This document shows, piece after piece, positions 1-8,064 of a stretch of 64,000 nt of DNA; within the stretch, counting starts at the first letter, position 1; each line of letters opens with the position of its first letter. The stretch covers positions 1-64,000 of the forward strand of contig NZ_JXYP01000006.1 in NCBI RefSeq assembly GCF_000964005.1. Direction: 5' to 3'. The position numbers and the translations under genes are program-made. The notes below the pieces were generated by a model, which was given only the letters and a program-made list of their open reading frames with translations, had not been told where the DNA came from and did no database searches. Origin of the DNA: Williamsia herbipolensis. GTDB lineage: Bacteria; Actinomycetota; Actinomycetes; Mycobacteriales; Mycobacteriaceae.

Positions 1-568
1 GTGCGGGGGTCGTCCACTGGTCGGGGTGGGGGAGGAGCTCGCGCAGCGCAGCGAGTTCGCGGCGGCGTCCGCCGACGACCGCGACCACGGGCACGCCGAC
101 GGCGCGCGAGAAGGCGTCGACGTCGATGGAGCCCTGGCGGCGGGTCAGCTCGTCGGTGAAGGTGAGGACCACGCACACCGGCAGATCGGTGCCCAGCACC
201 TGGGCAAGCATGCCCAGAGATCGGCGCAGCGTGGTCGCGTCGAGGGTGACGACGAGACCGTCGGGGGTGTCGGTGGTGATGTCCTCGGGGTCGAGGACGT
301 CGGCGACGATCTGCTCGTCGGGGCTGATCGCGTCGAGACTGTAGGTTCCGGGCAGGTCCTCGACCAGGACGTCGTGGTCGCCGACCTGCGTGCGCCCCTC
401 GTAGCGGGCCACGGTGACACCGGGGTAGTTGCCGGTCTTCGCGCGGAGCCCCGTGAGCGCGTTGAACAGGGTTGTCTTACCGGAGTTCGGGCTGCCGACG
501 AGGGCGAGTCGGGCATCGGAGCCGTGATCGTCGAGTGATCCGGCGCCACCGTGCGGTCCGCAGCTCAC
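1..568 (-). CDS. feoB: Ferrous iron transport protein B, N-terminal part (cut by window edge)
   Basis: FeoB is the inner-membrane Fe(II) permease with a cytoplasmic GTPase domain. Only the G domain lies in the window; the membrane part continues beyond position 1. The P-loop GSPNSGKTT, the switch I stretch NYPGVTV and the G3 motif DLPGTYS are all readable on the minus strand, in the order typical of FeoB. I start it at the GTG at 566-568 because a GAGAGGGG ribosome-binding stretch lies just upstream. A DtxR/IdeR-like box lies about 30 bp further upstream. FeoA is encoded on the same strand about 1.3 kb upstream rather than adjacent. The assignment is secure from the G-domain motifs; the rest of the protein is not visible. 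Confidence 0.9.
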   Translation of the reverse strand, partial: MSCGPHGGAGSLDDHGSDARLALVGSPNSGKTTLFNALTGLRAKTGNYPGVTVARYEGRTQVGDHDVLVEDLPGTYSLDAISPDEQIVADVLDPEDITTDTPDGLVVTLDATTLRRSLGMLAQVLGTDLPVCVVLTFTDELTRRQGSIDVDAFSRAVGVPVVAVVGGRRRELAALRELLPHPDQWTTPA

Positions 569-596
569 GCGTCACCACCCCTCTCGTCGGCTCGGG

Positions 597-615
597 TCAG
601 GTAAGGCTTTCCTGG
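597..615 (-). promoter_or_regulatory. DtxR/IdeR-like iron box upstream of feoB
   Basis: The plus-strand sequence TCAGGTAAGGCTTTCCTGG matches 13 of 19 positions of the actinobacterial IdeR/DtxR consensus TTAGGTTAGGCTAACCTAA, by my own alignment. It lies between the feoB start and the oppositely oriented phosphoesterase gene, so it could also affect that gene. IdeR-Fe2+ would be expected to repress feoB when iron is plentiful. This is an inference from site similarity. Confidence 0.5.
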
Positions 616-785
616 ACTCCCCGTCCACCACAGTAGCGCTGCGACGCGACCGTGCCCTCCCCGAATTCGCGCAGGTGAGGGCGTACGTCCGACTTGCCCG
701 AATGGCAGACGCACGGGATGCGATCGACACCCGCTCGACATCGTCAGGCCAGCGTTGGTTCATCTGGATCGACCACGGTCGCGTC

Positions 786-1841
786 ATGAGACCGACGACT
801 CGCCTGGCCACCCTCGTGCTCGCCCTCGCCGCGGCGGTGACCGTCGCACCCGGATCGGCGGGTGCTGTCGACTTCGGCAGTTCCGGACTCGGCGGTGACC
901 CCGGCACCTACACCTACGCGGTGATCGGCGACGTGCCCTACGGACAGCCCCAGATCGACGTCTTCCCGACCTGGATCGCCCAGATCAACGCCGACCGCGC
1001 CGTCGACATGACCTTCCACGTGGGGGACATCAAGAACGGGTCGACCAAATGCACCGACGACTATTTCGCGTTGATCCGCAAGGACTTCGACACCTTCCGT
1101 CGGCCCTTCCTCTACACCCCCGGCGACAACGAGTGGACCGACTGCCACCGCGCCAACAACGGCGCCTACAACCCCCTCGAGCGCCTCGCGGCGGTGCGGA
1201 AGACCTTCTTCTCGCGTCCCGGACGGACCCTCGGGCAGCAGGCGCGACCGGTCGCCTCCCAGAACGCCATCGGATTCCCCGAGAACGTGTCGCTCACCCA
1301 GCGCGGCGTGGCCATGGCGACCCTGCACGTGGTCGGCAGCAACGACGACCTGCAGCCGTGGACCGGGATCGGCCAGACCGCGGCCACGCCCGCGCAGATC
1401 GCCGAGGAGACCGCGCGCATCAACGCCGCGATCACGCAGGTGCGCACCACGTTCGCCCAGGCGAAGGCGCGCAACGACCGCGCTGTGTCGTTCTACACAC
1501 AGGCCGACATGTTCGATCCCACCTATGCGGTGACGCAGAACGACGATTCGGCGTTCACGCCGCTGGTGCGTGCACTCGTCGAGGAGTCGCGCAGTTTCGG
1601 CAAGCCGGTCTACCTGTTCAACGGCGACAGCCACATCTACAACTCCGACACCCCGCTCGCGACCGGCTCGAAGTGGTTGTCGTTCTATGGGATCAAGGAC
1701 GCGGCTGACAACCTCACACGCGTGACCGTCGACGGTTCGTCGAACAACAAGGACTATCTGCGGGTGTCGATCTCGAAGCCGAATGATCCGAAGGTGCTGA
1801 GCTGGACCCGCGTGCCGTACACGGTGCAGGCAGCGGGCTGA
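786..1841 (+). CDS. Secreted calcineurin-like metallophosphoesterase
   Basis: A 351-residue exported protein. The ATG at 786 is preferred over in-frame starts upstream because a signal peptide follows at once: a short basic N-terminus, a hydrophobic run LVLALAAAVTV, and a likely cleavage site after GSAGA. The mature part shows metallophosphoesterase signatures: GDVPYG near residue 40, VGDIKNG near 80, PGDNEWTDC near 115 (GD/GNH block), and FNGDSHIY near 280 (GDxH block). The substrate cannot be told from sequence. It is transcribed against feoA and feoB, and its 5' region contains the feoB iron box, so an iron link is possible but unproven. It ends 28 bp before the feoA stop, convergently. 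Confidence 0.8.
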   Translation: MRPTTRLATLVLALAAAVTVAPGSAGAVDFGSSGLGGDPGTYTYAVIGDVPYGQPQIDVFPTWIAQINADRAVDMTFHVGDIKNGSTKCTDDYFALIRKDFDTFRRPFLYTPGDNEWTDCHRANNGAYNPLERLAAVRKTFFSRPGRTLGQQARPVASQNAIGFPENVSLTQRGVAMATLHVVGSNDDLQPWTGIGQTAATPAQIAEETARINAAITQVRTTFAQAKARNDRAVSFYTQADMFDPTYAVTQNDDSAFTPLVRALVEESRSFGKPVYLFNGDSHIYNSDTPLATGSKWLSFYGIKDAADNLTRVTVDGSSNNKDYLRVSISKPNDPKVLSWTRVPYTVQAAG

Positions 1842-1869
1842 GCCGCGACCCGATCACACCAGGGCCGGA

Positions 1870-2169
1870 TCAGGCGGCCGCGATGACCTTGATGCAGTCG
1901 GCCTGGCGACGGCGCAACGCGATCTCGTACCCGGCGACCCGCACCACCACCGGTCCGCGCATCGGAGCGCGTCGCACGGCGACGACCTCGGCGCCCGGCG
2001 CGAAACCGAGGTCGAAGAAGCGACGTGCTGCCGACGGGTCGGCGTCTGCGCACAGGCGCGACACGACCGCGGACGTCCCCAGCGGCAGGTCGCTCACGGC
2101 GACCTCACCGATCGTGACCTCGTGATCGGCGACGGCGCGCGAGCGGAGACGGTCGGTGGTGATCGACAT
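1870..2169 (-). CDS. feoA: Ferrous iron transport protein A
   Basis: A 99-residue SH3-like protein of the FeoA family, thought to act in the cytoplasm as a partner or modulator of FeoB. The family pattern is visible: VSDLPLG near residue 26, ARRFFDLGFAPGAEV in the middle, and a C-terminal VAGYEIALRRRQADCI block. The ATG at 2169 has a clear GGAGG ribosome-binding site on the minus strand. A DtxR/IdeR-like box lies about 30-50 bp upstream. Its partner feoB is separated from it by a gene on the other strand, so the two cannot be a simple bicistron unless transcription runs antisense through that gene. Confidence 0.9.
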   Translation of the reverse strand: MSITTDRLRSRAVADHEVTIGEVAVSDLPLGTSAVVSRLCADADPSAARRFFDLGFAPGAEVVAVRRAPMRGPVVVRVAGYEIALRRRQADCIKVIAAA

Positions 2170-2200
2170 GTCGCCTCCTGCCTGTGTGATTTCGTGCTGG

Positions 2201-2219
2201 GCAAGTGAGCCTTACCTAG
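2201..2219 (-). promoter_or_regulatory. DtxR/IdeR-like iron box upstream of feoA
   Basis: The 19 bases GCAAGTGAGCCTTACCTAG match 13 of 19 positions of the palindromic consensus TTAGGTTAGCCTAACCTAA; the GCCTtACCTA half is nearly perfect. It lies 32-50 bp upstream of the feoA start. Together with the similar box before feoB it suggests that both genes answer to the same iron repressor. Established family knowledge plus inference; no binding data. Confidence 0.5.
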
Positions 2220-2344
2220 CTGAGATGAGGCAAGCATAACCACGATCTCCGACCCGGCGCCAGGCCCTCGGTGAGCGTCGGTAACGATCTGCCCGATACG
2301 GGCGATCTGCGTGTACACCCGTCCGACGACCCCAGGGACAGACC

Positions 2345-2995
2345 ATGACCAGGATCGCGACCTATCTGACCGCCGCCGCCGCTGCGCTCGTGCTCACCGG
2401 CCTCACCGCAGGCTGCTCGTCGGACTCCTCCGACACCACCACACCGACCTCGACGGTCACCGTCACCCCGTCCACCGCCGCATCCGCATCGGGCGGCGAG
2501 ACCACCGGCGGCGACCCGTCGGCGGACGGGGCCACCGACGCCCCGACCCAGGAGACCGCCGGCCAGACCCGCATTCCCGCCGTGTCGGCCGTGCCTGCGT
2601 CGGAGTTCGCGGTGGGGTCGTACTACGCATTCGGCACACCGAGCGGCAAGATCCAGTGCCACGCGGTCGAGGGCAACTTCCTCTGTCGCACCGAGGGCAA
2701 CCCGCACACGGTGAGCTCGGCCTCGCTGTGCAACTTCTACTCCGGCGAGGAACAGGGCCGAGCCGTGCAGTTCGGCTGGTTCACCAGCCGGACCGAGCCA
2801 TGCGCCACGATCATCCAGGGCAACGGATGGGCGGCCGGCAAGACGTTGGGCTACGGACAACGCGTGACATTCCCCGCCGACGCGGGCCGGACCATCACCT
2901 GCTCATCGGCGTCGAACGGGAACACCTGCACCCAGGTCGGCGGCTCGGGCGCGCGAGGTTTCGTGCTGTCCGCCGAATCGTTCACGGTCCTCTAG
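2345..2995 (+). CDS. Putative lipoprotein with Thr/Ser-rich linker and cysteine-containing C-domain
   Basis: A 216-residue protein with a lipoprotein signal peptide: hydrophobic run ATYLTAAAAALVLTGL and lipobox LTAGC, lipidated Cys at residue 24. Residues about 25-75 are a Ser/Thr/Asp/Pro-rich linker. Residues about 90-216 form a compact domain with several cysteines (IQC, FLC, SLC, EPC, ITC, NTC), which suggests disulfides outside the membrane. I do not recognise the family beyond small secreted actinobacterial proteins of unknown function. It converges with the thioesterase gene, leaving three bases between the stops. Start chosen for the signal peptide and the AGGGACAG stretch before the ATG. 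Confidence 0.75.
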   Translation: MTRIATYLTAAAAALVLTGLTAGCSSDSSDTTTPTSTVTVTPSTAASASGGETTGGDPSADGATDAPTQETAGQTRIPAVSAVPASEFAVGSYYAFGTPSGKIQCHAVEGNFLCRTEGNPHTVSSASLCNFYSGEEQGRAVQFGWFTSRTEPCATIIQGNGWAAGKTLGYGQRVTFPADAGRTITCSSASNGNTCTQVGGSGARGFVLSAESFTVL

Positions 2996-2998
2996 GGG

Positions 2999-3487
2999 TC
3001 AGGACAGCATCAGCAGCGTCGAGGTCGCGCTGGCCACGAGCCGCTGGGAGGAGTCGTGCACCTCGGCACGGACGGTGGCCGTGGTGCGGCCGTGGTGTTC
3101 GACCTGTGCGCGCACGCGGATCGGCCCGGTGTCCGGGGCGATGGCCCGGATGTAGCGACAACTGAGGTCGAGCGTGGTGAAGCGGCGGTTCTCCGGGTTC
3201 ACGGTCATGAGGGCCGAACCGAACGCCGCGTCGATCACCGCGGCGATGAGTCCGCCCTGGATGGTCCCGAAAGAATTGCAGTGGAATTCGCGTGGCTCGA
3301 GCTCGAGGACCGCCCACCCCTCGCCCGCGTCCACCGGACGGTAGTCGATGGTCGACGACGCCGGACTCATGGGCAGCTCACCGGCGATCTGGGCGTGCAC
3401 CTGCTCGATGCCGTGCAGCTCGGCATGGGCACGTCCGACCGGCGGCGCCCACGTGTACTCGCGCCGTGGCTCGTCGACCTGCGTCAC
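2999..3487 (-). CDS. Hotdog-fold acyl-CoA thioesterase (PaaI/YbgC-like)
   Basis: A 162-residue protein with the PaaI-type hotdog pattern: FHCNSFGTIQGGLIAAVIDAAFG around residues 66-90 (the GG-L-A-D helix region) and a conserved ALMTVNPENRRFTTLDL block. Such enzymes hydrolyse acyl-CoA thioesters in the cytoplasm; the substrate is unknown. The GTG start overlaps the stop of the upstream MBL/Rieske gene by four bases (GTGA), so the two are translationally coupled and probably act in one pathway. The GTG is supported by this coupling. Confidence 0.8.
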   Translation of the reverse strand: MTQVDEPRREYTWAPPVGRAHAELHGIEQVHAQIAGELPMSPASSTIDYRPVDAGEGWAVLELEPREFHCNSFGTIQGGLIAAVIDAAFGSALMTVNPENRRFTTLDLSCRYIRAIAPDTGPIRVRAQVEHHGRTTATVRAEVHDSSQRLVASATSTLLMLS

Positions 3488-5064
3488 GACTCGATCTTGT
3501 TCGCGCGCAACTCATGTCCCTTGGAGGTGAGACAGCGACCGGTCGGCAGGTCCCACGACCACCCGTGCAGGTTGCAGGTCAGTTTCTCGCCCTCGATCAC
3601 CCCGAACTTCGACAGGTCGGCCTTGAGGTGCGGGCACCGACGCTGGATCTCCCAGCCGTCCTTCTCGATCGACGCCGAATCGTCATGCGCCTCGGAGAAC
3701 CAGCCGTCGGCGTACGCGATGCGTTCGGCCGTCAGGCATTTGAAGAACGTGTAGAGGAACTCGTTGTATCCACCGATGCGCCACGTGGTGAACCGCGTCG
3801 ACAGGAAGATGGTGTTCACCCAGTCGGGTTCGTCGTCGCGCAGCACGGTGCGCACCAACTCGGCCGGGATGCGGAAGCCGTAGCGGTACTTGCCCTCACC
3901 CTCCTTCGGCTCGCGGACCGTGCGGTTGGGGAAGTCGAGGACGACGGTCTGATCACCCATCACGAGCCCGACCGGGTATCCGATGCCGTCGCAGATGAGG
4001 TCACTCGCGGCCATGATCGGCTCGAAGAGATCGCGCAACGGCGGCAGCAGCGGCTCACCGTCGGCCGGCGCCCACGACGCCTTCGCCTCGGCGATCACCG
4101 GCGCGAACTTCTCGGCCATCTTCTCGAGGTACGCGTGCTTGTTGGCGCCGAAGACCTGCTCGGGCGGATACGGGTGCGACACCTCGACGAGCTCGGATCC
4201 TCGCAGCTCCGCCGTCGACCCCGACACCATCATCAGGCCGCGGTGCGTGGTGCCGTCGTCGGTGCCGTGCTCGACCATCTGGTCGAGAAAGGTTGCCTGA
4301 TCAGGAAAGATGCTGGTCGTGTCGGGTGTGCCGTCGGCGTCGGGGACGTCGTTGAGGTAGCGCAGCTCGGGGTCGAGGAACATCGGCGGACCCGCCGAGG
4401 GCACCACCCAGGTGGCGCCGACCTGCTCGATGTACGACCGTGCGCGGTCCATGCCACGCTGACGCTTCTGCGCCGCGAAATTGGCCTTCGTCTTGCGCGG
4501 GATGTCGTAGACCATCGGGTACCAGATGGCTCCGGAGTACTGCAGCAGGTGGATGTCGATGTGGCCGAACGCATCCGAGATCACGTCGAGGTCCACCGGA
4601 CGCGCGTCGTTCATGTTGAAGCACGTGGTCTCGCCGTCGGAGACGATGAGCCCGCTGTCGCCGATGGGACCGTCGGCGGGTGCCCGCAAGGCGACGATCA
4701 TGACGTCGAGGCTGCCCTTGTCGTTCGAGACAGTGGTCTTCACCGAGTCCTCGGTCTCGACGAACGTGTGGAACCCGAGCGCCTCGAGCTCGCGCCGCAG
4801 ATCGGGCACCGGGTAGTCCGGCAGCAGGACGGTGGCGTCCTTGTTCACGTTCTCGGCGAGGTTGCGCGCATCGAAGTGGTCGCGGTGCAGGTGCGACACG
4901 TACAGGTAGTCGCAGTCGCCGAGGGTCTTCCACTCGAGCTCGGAGTTGTCGGGGAACGGGAACCACGAGGCGAAGTAGGCGGGGTTCACCCACGGGTCAC
5001 ACAGGATGGACCCGGCCGCGGTCTGGATGTGGAATCCCGCGTGTCCGATGCTGGTGACCTGCAC
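3484..5064 (-). CDS. Metallo-beta-lactamase fold protein fused to a C-terminal Rieske [2Fe-2S] domain
   Basis: A 526-residue cytoplasmic protein resembling M. tuberculosis Rv3818, which sits at the matching position in that genome. The N-terminal part is UlaG-like MBL: HLHRDH with H58, H60, D62 and H63 as metal ligands, and DPWVNPAYF just before it. The C-terminal 50 residues are a Rieske domain with CPH (C477, H479) and CNLHGW (C497, H500) ligands. The middle 250 residues are unassigned. A di-metal hydrolase and an iron-sulfur centre on one chain suggests an oxidoreductive reaction on a bulky substrate, but no reaction is known to me. GTG start with GAGAGAGG upstream. Coupled to the thioesterase and divergent from an acyltransferase gene 80 bp away. 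Confidence 0.85.
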   Translation of the reverse strand: MQVTSIGHAGFHIQTAAGSILCDPWVNPAYFASWFPFPDNSELEWKTLGDCDYLYVSHLHRDHFDARNLAENVNKDATVLLPDYPVPDLRRELEALGFHTFVETEDSVKTTVSNDKGSLDVMIVALRAPADGPIGDSGLIVSDGETTCFNMNDARPVDLDVISDAFGHIDIHLLQYSGAIWYPMVYDIPRKTKANFAAQKRQRGMDRARSYIEQVGATWVVPSAGPPMFLDPELRYLNDVPDADGTPDTTSIFPDQATFLDQMVEHGTDDGTTHRGLMMVSGSTAELRGSELVEVSHPYPPEQVFGANKHAYLEKMAEKFAPVIAEAKASWAPADGEPLLPPLRDLFEPIMAASDLICDGIGYPVGLVMGDQTVVLDFPNRTVREPKEGEGKYRYGFRIPAELVRTVLRDDEPDWVNTIFLSTRFTTWRIGGYNEFLYTFFKCLTAERIAYADGWFSEAHDDSASIEKDGWEIQRRCPHLKADLSKFGVIEGEKLTCNLHGWSWDLPTGRCLTSKGHELRANKIES

Positions 5065-5131
5065 TCTGCGCCTCTCTCTCGATTCCGCGGCCCCGGGAAG
5101 CGAGGCGCACCTCCAGGGTAGAGGCGGACGC

Positions 5132-5137
5132 TAGGGT
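5132..5137 (+). promoter_or_regulatory. -10 box TAGGGT, likely leaderless start of the first acyltransferase
   Basis: TAGGGT fits the actinobacterial -10 pattern TANNNT and lies 7 nt before the ATG at 5145, placing the predicted transcription start at or next to the start codon. No good ribosome-binding sequence is present. No -35 hexamer is evident. Confidence 0.45.
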
Positions 5138-5144
5138 CATCGGC

Positions 5145-5900
5145 ATGGAACCCGCGTACGACACCGTGATCGCGATCGCCCGCTCCATGTGGGCCGCGCA
5201 GGGACTGAAGTTCACCGTCACCGGCGCCGAGAACGTCCCCGAGTCCGGTGGGGCGGTCATCGCGATCAACCACACCGGGTACCTCGACTTCACCTACGCC
5301 GGACTCCCGGCGTTCCTCCACGGCCGCCGCAAGGTGCGGTTCATGGCCAAGAAGGAGGTCTTCGACTCGAAGGTGTCGGGGCCCATCATGCGGGCGCTGC
5401 GACACATCCCGGTCGACCGCGGCGCCGGCGCCGAGAGCTACCGGGCGGCGGTCGAATACCTGCAGCGCGGCGAGCTCGTCGGCGTGTACCCCGAGGCCAC
5501 GATCAGCCGCAGCTTCGAGATCAAGGACTTCAAGACCGGCGCCGCACGCATGGCGCTCGAGGCCAACGTGCCCATCGTGCCGACCGTGATCTGGGGCGCC
5601 CAGCGCGTGTGGACGAAGGGCCACCCGAAGCGTATGGGTCGGTCGAACACCCCGATCAGCATCGGGGTCGCGCCACCGATCACGCCGACCGGCACCCCCG
5701 AGGAACTGACCGCGACGCTGCACCAGGTGATGACCGACACCCTGCACGAGATCCAGGGCGCCTACGGGAAACACCCGGCCGGCGAGTTCTGGGTCCCCGC
5801 CCGCCTCGGCGGCGGCGCGCCCACCCTCGAGGAGGCCAACGCGATGGACGCCGAGGAATCGGCCGAGCGGGCCCGCAAGCGCACCGAACGCGAGAACTGA
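5145..5900 (+). CDS. PlsC-family 1-acylglycerol-3-phosphate-type acyltransferase
   Basis: A 251-residue acyltransferase of the LPLAT/PlsC family, which transfers acyl chains from acyl-CoA or acyl-ACP to a lysophospholipid or similar acceptor at the membrane. The catalytic NH-x4-D motif is NHTGYLD (H43, D48); the acceptor-binding motif is YPEATISRSFEIKDFKTGA near residue 110-130. Homologues in M. tuberculosis (Rv3814c-Rv3816c) occupy the same neighbourhood. The C-terminal 30 residues are charged and Ala/Glu-rich. It is a sister of the gene at 7275; both begin MEP and share the YPEATISRSFE core. Whether both act on phosphatidic acid precursors or on wall lipids is unknown. The 3' end converges with the cyclase gene. 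Confidence 0.85.
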   Translation: MEPAYDTVIAIARSMWAAQGLKFTVTGAENVPESGGAVIAINHTGYLDFTYAGLPAFLHGRRKVRFMAKKEVFDSKVSGPIMRALRHIPVDRGAGAESYRAAVEYLQRGELVGVYPEATISRSFEIKDFKTGAARMALEANVPIVPTVIWGAQRVWTKGHPKRMGRSNTPISIGVAPPITPTGTPEELTATLHQVMTDTLHEIQGAYGKHPAGEFWVPARLGGGAPTLEEANAMDAEESAERARKRTEREN

Positions 5901-5906
5901 CCCCGG

Positions 5907-7061
5907 TCAGATCTCCGCGGTGCTCGACTGCCCGCCGCCTGCGCGTTTGGCCGTGTACATCCGCGCGTCGGCGTCGCGCATCGCGGACTCCAGGGCTTCG
6001 GGGTAGTCGCGATCCCGCGGTGCGCCGATGACGGTCGCGCCGACGCTGACCGTGACCGGCACCGCGTCGCCGGCGTCGGTCAGCCGCCGGGGCAGCAGGT
6101 CGACGAACCGCGTCACCTCGTGCGGGGTCCCGCAGAGAACGACGGTGAACTCCTCGCCGCCGGTCCGCCCCGCGACGGCGTCACCACCCAGGATGTCGCG
6201 CATCCGACGTGCCAGCGATCGCAACACGTCGTCGCCGGCCACGTGTCCGTGGGTGTCGTTGACCCGCTTGAAATCGTCGATGTCGACGACCACCGCCGCG
6301 ATCGCCAGACCGTCGCGCGACGCCCGCTCCCACAGCGGCTCCACCGAGACCTCGATGCCGCGCCGATTGCGCAGACCCGTCAACGGGTCGACGAGCGACT
6401 GCTGGGCATCGATCGACAGCCGATTCCATGCGATGTGCGCGGCGATCGGCACCCCGCACACCGCGGCGAGCAGCACCAGTCCACCGGCGGCGACGGCGTA
6501 CGGGTCGAAGAGGTGCGCATCGTCCACTCGCCACAGCGCATAGCCGATGACCGCGGCTGCCCAGGCGAGGTGGGCGAGCAGCCATCGCGAGCTCACGAAG
6601 TAGGTGCACAGCGCGCTGTTGATCACGAACAGTGCGCACCCGATGGCGTGGACTACGGGGCTGTAGAGCACCAGGATCAGCGTCAACCCCACGTCACCGA
6701 AGACACCGAACCCCACGAAGTAGTTCCGCGCCCGCCGCTGGGTCGTCGGCATCGGGGCGAGCACGATCAGCACGATCGCGGCCGCCTGCACCGCCATCAC
6801 CACCAGGGCGACCGTCCGCGCGACGGTCCCCTGTGGGCCGTCGGGGCTACGCAGCAGCAGTGCCGAACACACCGCCATCAGCAGCGTGTTACCTGCGAAC
6901 ACCGCACGGATCGACGACCGCAGCGACCGCATCGAGTGGTGGTCGACGATCCAGGCGTAGTCGTGGGGCCCGGTCAACCACCGGACGAGGTGAGATCGGC
7001 CGCCGGCCCCGATGGTGTTCACCGGTGCGGGTCGGTCGGGTGTGTGGTCGGGGGTGGGCAT
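5907..7061 (-). CDS. Membrane-bound GGDEF diguanylate cyclase
   Basis: A 384-residue protein. About six hydrophobic segments lie between residues 45 and 205, followed by a GGDEF domain: DPLTGLRNRRG near residue 225, DIDDFKRVNDTHGHVAGDDVLR near 260-285, and the active-site signature GGEEF near 310. It would make cyclic di-GMP from GTP at the membrane. The product-inhibition site RxxD expected just upstream of the signature reads LGGD, so feedback inhibition may be absent or altered. No EAL domain is present. It lies between two acyltransferase genes, convergent with the first and divergent from the second. Confidence 0.88.
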   Translation of the reverse strand: MPTPDHTPDRPAPVNTIGAGGRSHLVRWLTGPHDYAWIVDHHSMRSLRSSIRAVFAGNTLLMAVCSALLLRSPDGPQGTVARTVALVVMAVQAAAIVLIVLAPMPTTQRRARNYFVGFGVFGDVGLTLILVLYSPVVHAIGCALFVINSALCTYFVSSRWLLAHLAWAAAVIGYALWRVDDAHLFDPYAVAAGGLVLLAAVCGVPIAAHIAWNRLSIDAQQSLVDPLTGLRNRRGIEVSVEPLWERASRDGLAIAAVVVDIDDFKRVNDTHGHVAGDDVLRSLARRMRDILGGDAVAGRTGGEEFTVVLCGTPHEVTRFVDLLPRRLTDAGDAVPVTVSVGATVIGAPRDRDYPEALESAMRDADARMYTAKRAGGGQSSTAEI

Positions 7062-7262
7062 CGGTACCTGTCAGATCACCGCGACGCCGGCCTGATCGCC
7101 GCCGGCCCGTGACCGCGGCCGGTCGCCGGATCGCAGGCGCACCAGCCGCTGCCGGTTGTACGACGGATGTGAATGCAGCACAGAGAGCTTTCGGGTCGAA
7201 GCGGTCAGCCCCCCGACGGGCTCGGCCCAATCATTGCACTCCGGCGGCCGCAGACGGGTCGA

Positions 7263-7268
7263 TAGGCT
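7263..7268 (+). promoter_or_regulatory. -10 box TAGGCT, likely leaderless start of the second acyltransferase
   Basis: TAGGCT fits TANNNT and lies 6 nt before the ATG at 7275. The same hexamer precedes dprE1 and forms the -10 of the predicted promoter at 20214-20242. No -35 match at standard spacing. Confidence 0.45.
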
Positions 7269-7274
7269 GAACGG

Positions 7275-8063
7275 ATGGAACCCGTCTACCGGACGCTCGA
7301 GATCGCGGCGCATGCCCTGGTCCGGGCGCAGGGGATGCGGCTGTCGGTACGCGACGAGGACAAGCTGCCCGCCACCGGCGGTGTGGTGCTGGCGGTCAAC
7401 CACACCGCATACGTCGACTTCCTCGCCGCGGCACTCGGGGTCTACCGCGCGGGCCGTCGTGCCCGCTACATGATCAAGTCGGAGATGATGGACAACCCGC
7501 TGGTGCGATTCCTCATCACCCACACCCACACCGTCCCTGTGGATCGCTCGGCCGGTGCGGAGGCGTACGCCCAGGCCGTCGAGAACCTCCGCGAGGGCTA
7601 CGTCGTGGGCGTCTACCCGGAGGCCACCATCAGTCGCAGCTTCGAGCTCAAGGAGTTCAAGACCGGCGCGGTGCGCATGGCCGCCGACGCGGGCGTCCCG
7701 ATCGTGCCCGTGATCGTGTGGGGTGCGCAGCGTCAGTGGAGCAAAGGTGTCCCGCGGGACATGGGACGCAGCCGTATCCCGGTGTCGGTGCGATTCGGTG
7801 ATCCCCTGCACGTCGGCGCAGACATCGACCCCGTCGACGAGACCGCACGCCTCAAGACGCAGATGTCGGAGCTGCTCGATGCCGTGCGCGCCGACTACGG
7901 CGAGCATCCCGCCGGCGCGCCCTGGGTTCCCGCGTCGATGGGCGGTGGCGCACCCACACCCGAGCAGGCCCACGAGATCGAGGCCGCCGAGGCCGTCCGC
8001 AAGGCCGAGCTGCGGGAGCGCAAGCGCGCCGAGCAGGCTCGCCGCGAGAAGGGGCGGGGCTGA
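7275..8063 (+). CDS. PlsC-family acyltransferase, second copy
   Basis: A 262-residue paralogue of the acyltransferase at 5145. Catalytic NHTAYVD (H43, D48), acceptor motif YPEATISRSFELKEFKTGA, and a C-terminal Lys/Arg/Glu-rich tail. It shares the MEP start and almost identical spacing of motifs with its sister, so the two probably arose by duplication and diverged in acyl or acceptor choice. It is followed after one base by the HAD phosphatase gene, so the two form an operon. In M. tuberculosis acyltransferases and a HAD protein (Rv3813c-Rv3816c) are likewise clustered here. Confidence 0.85.
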   Translation: MEPVYRTLEIAAHALVRAQGMRLSVRDEDKLPATGGVVLAVNHTAYVDFLAAALGVYRAGRRARYMIKSEMMDNPLVRFLITHTHTVPVDRSAGAEAYAQAVENLREGYVVGVYPEATISRSFELKEFKTGAVRMAADAGVPIVPVIVWGAQRQWSKGVPRDMGRSRIPVSVRFGDPLHVGADIDPVDETARLKTQMSELLDAVRADYGEHPAGAPWVPASMGGGAPTPEQAHEIEAAEAVRKAELRERKRAEQARREKGRG

Positions 8064-8064
8064 C

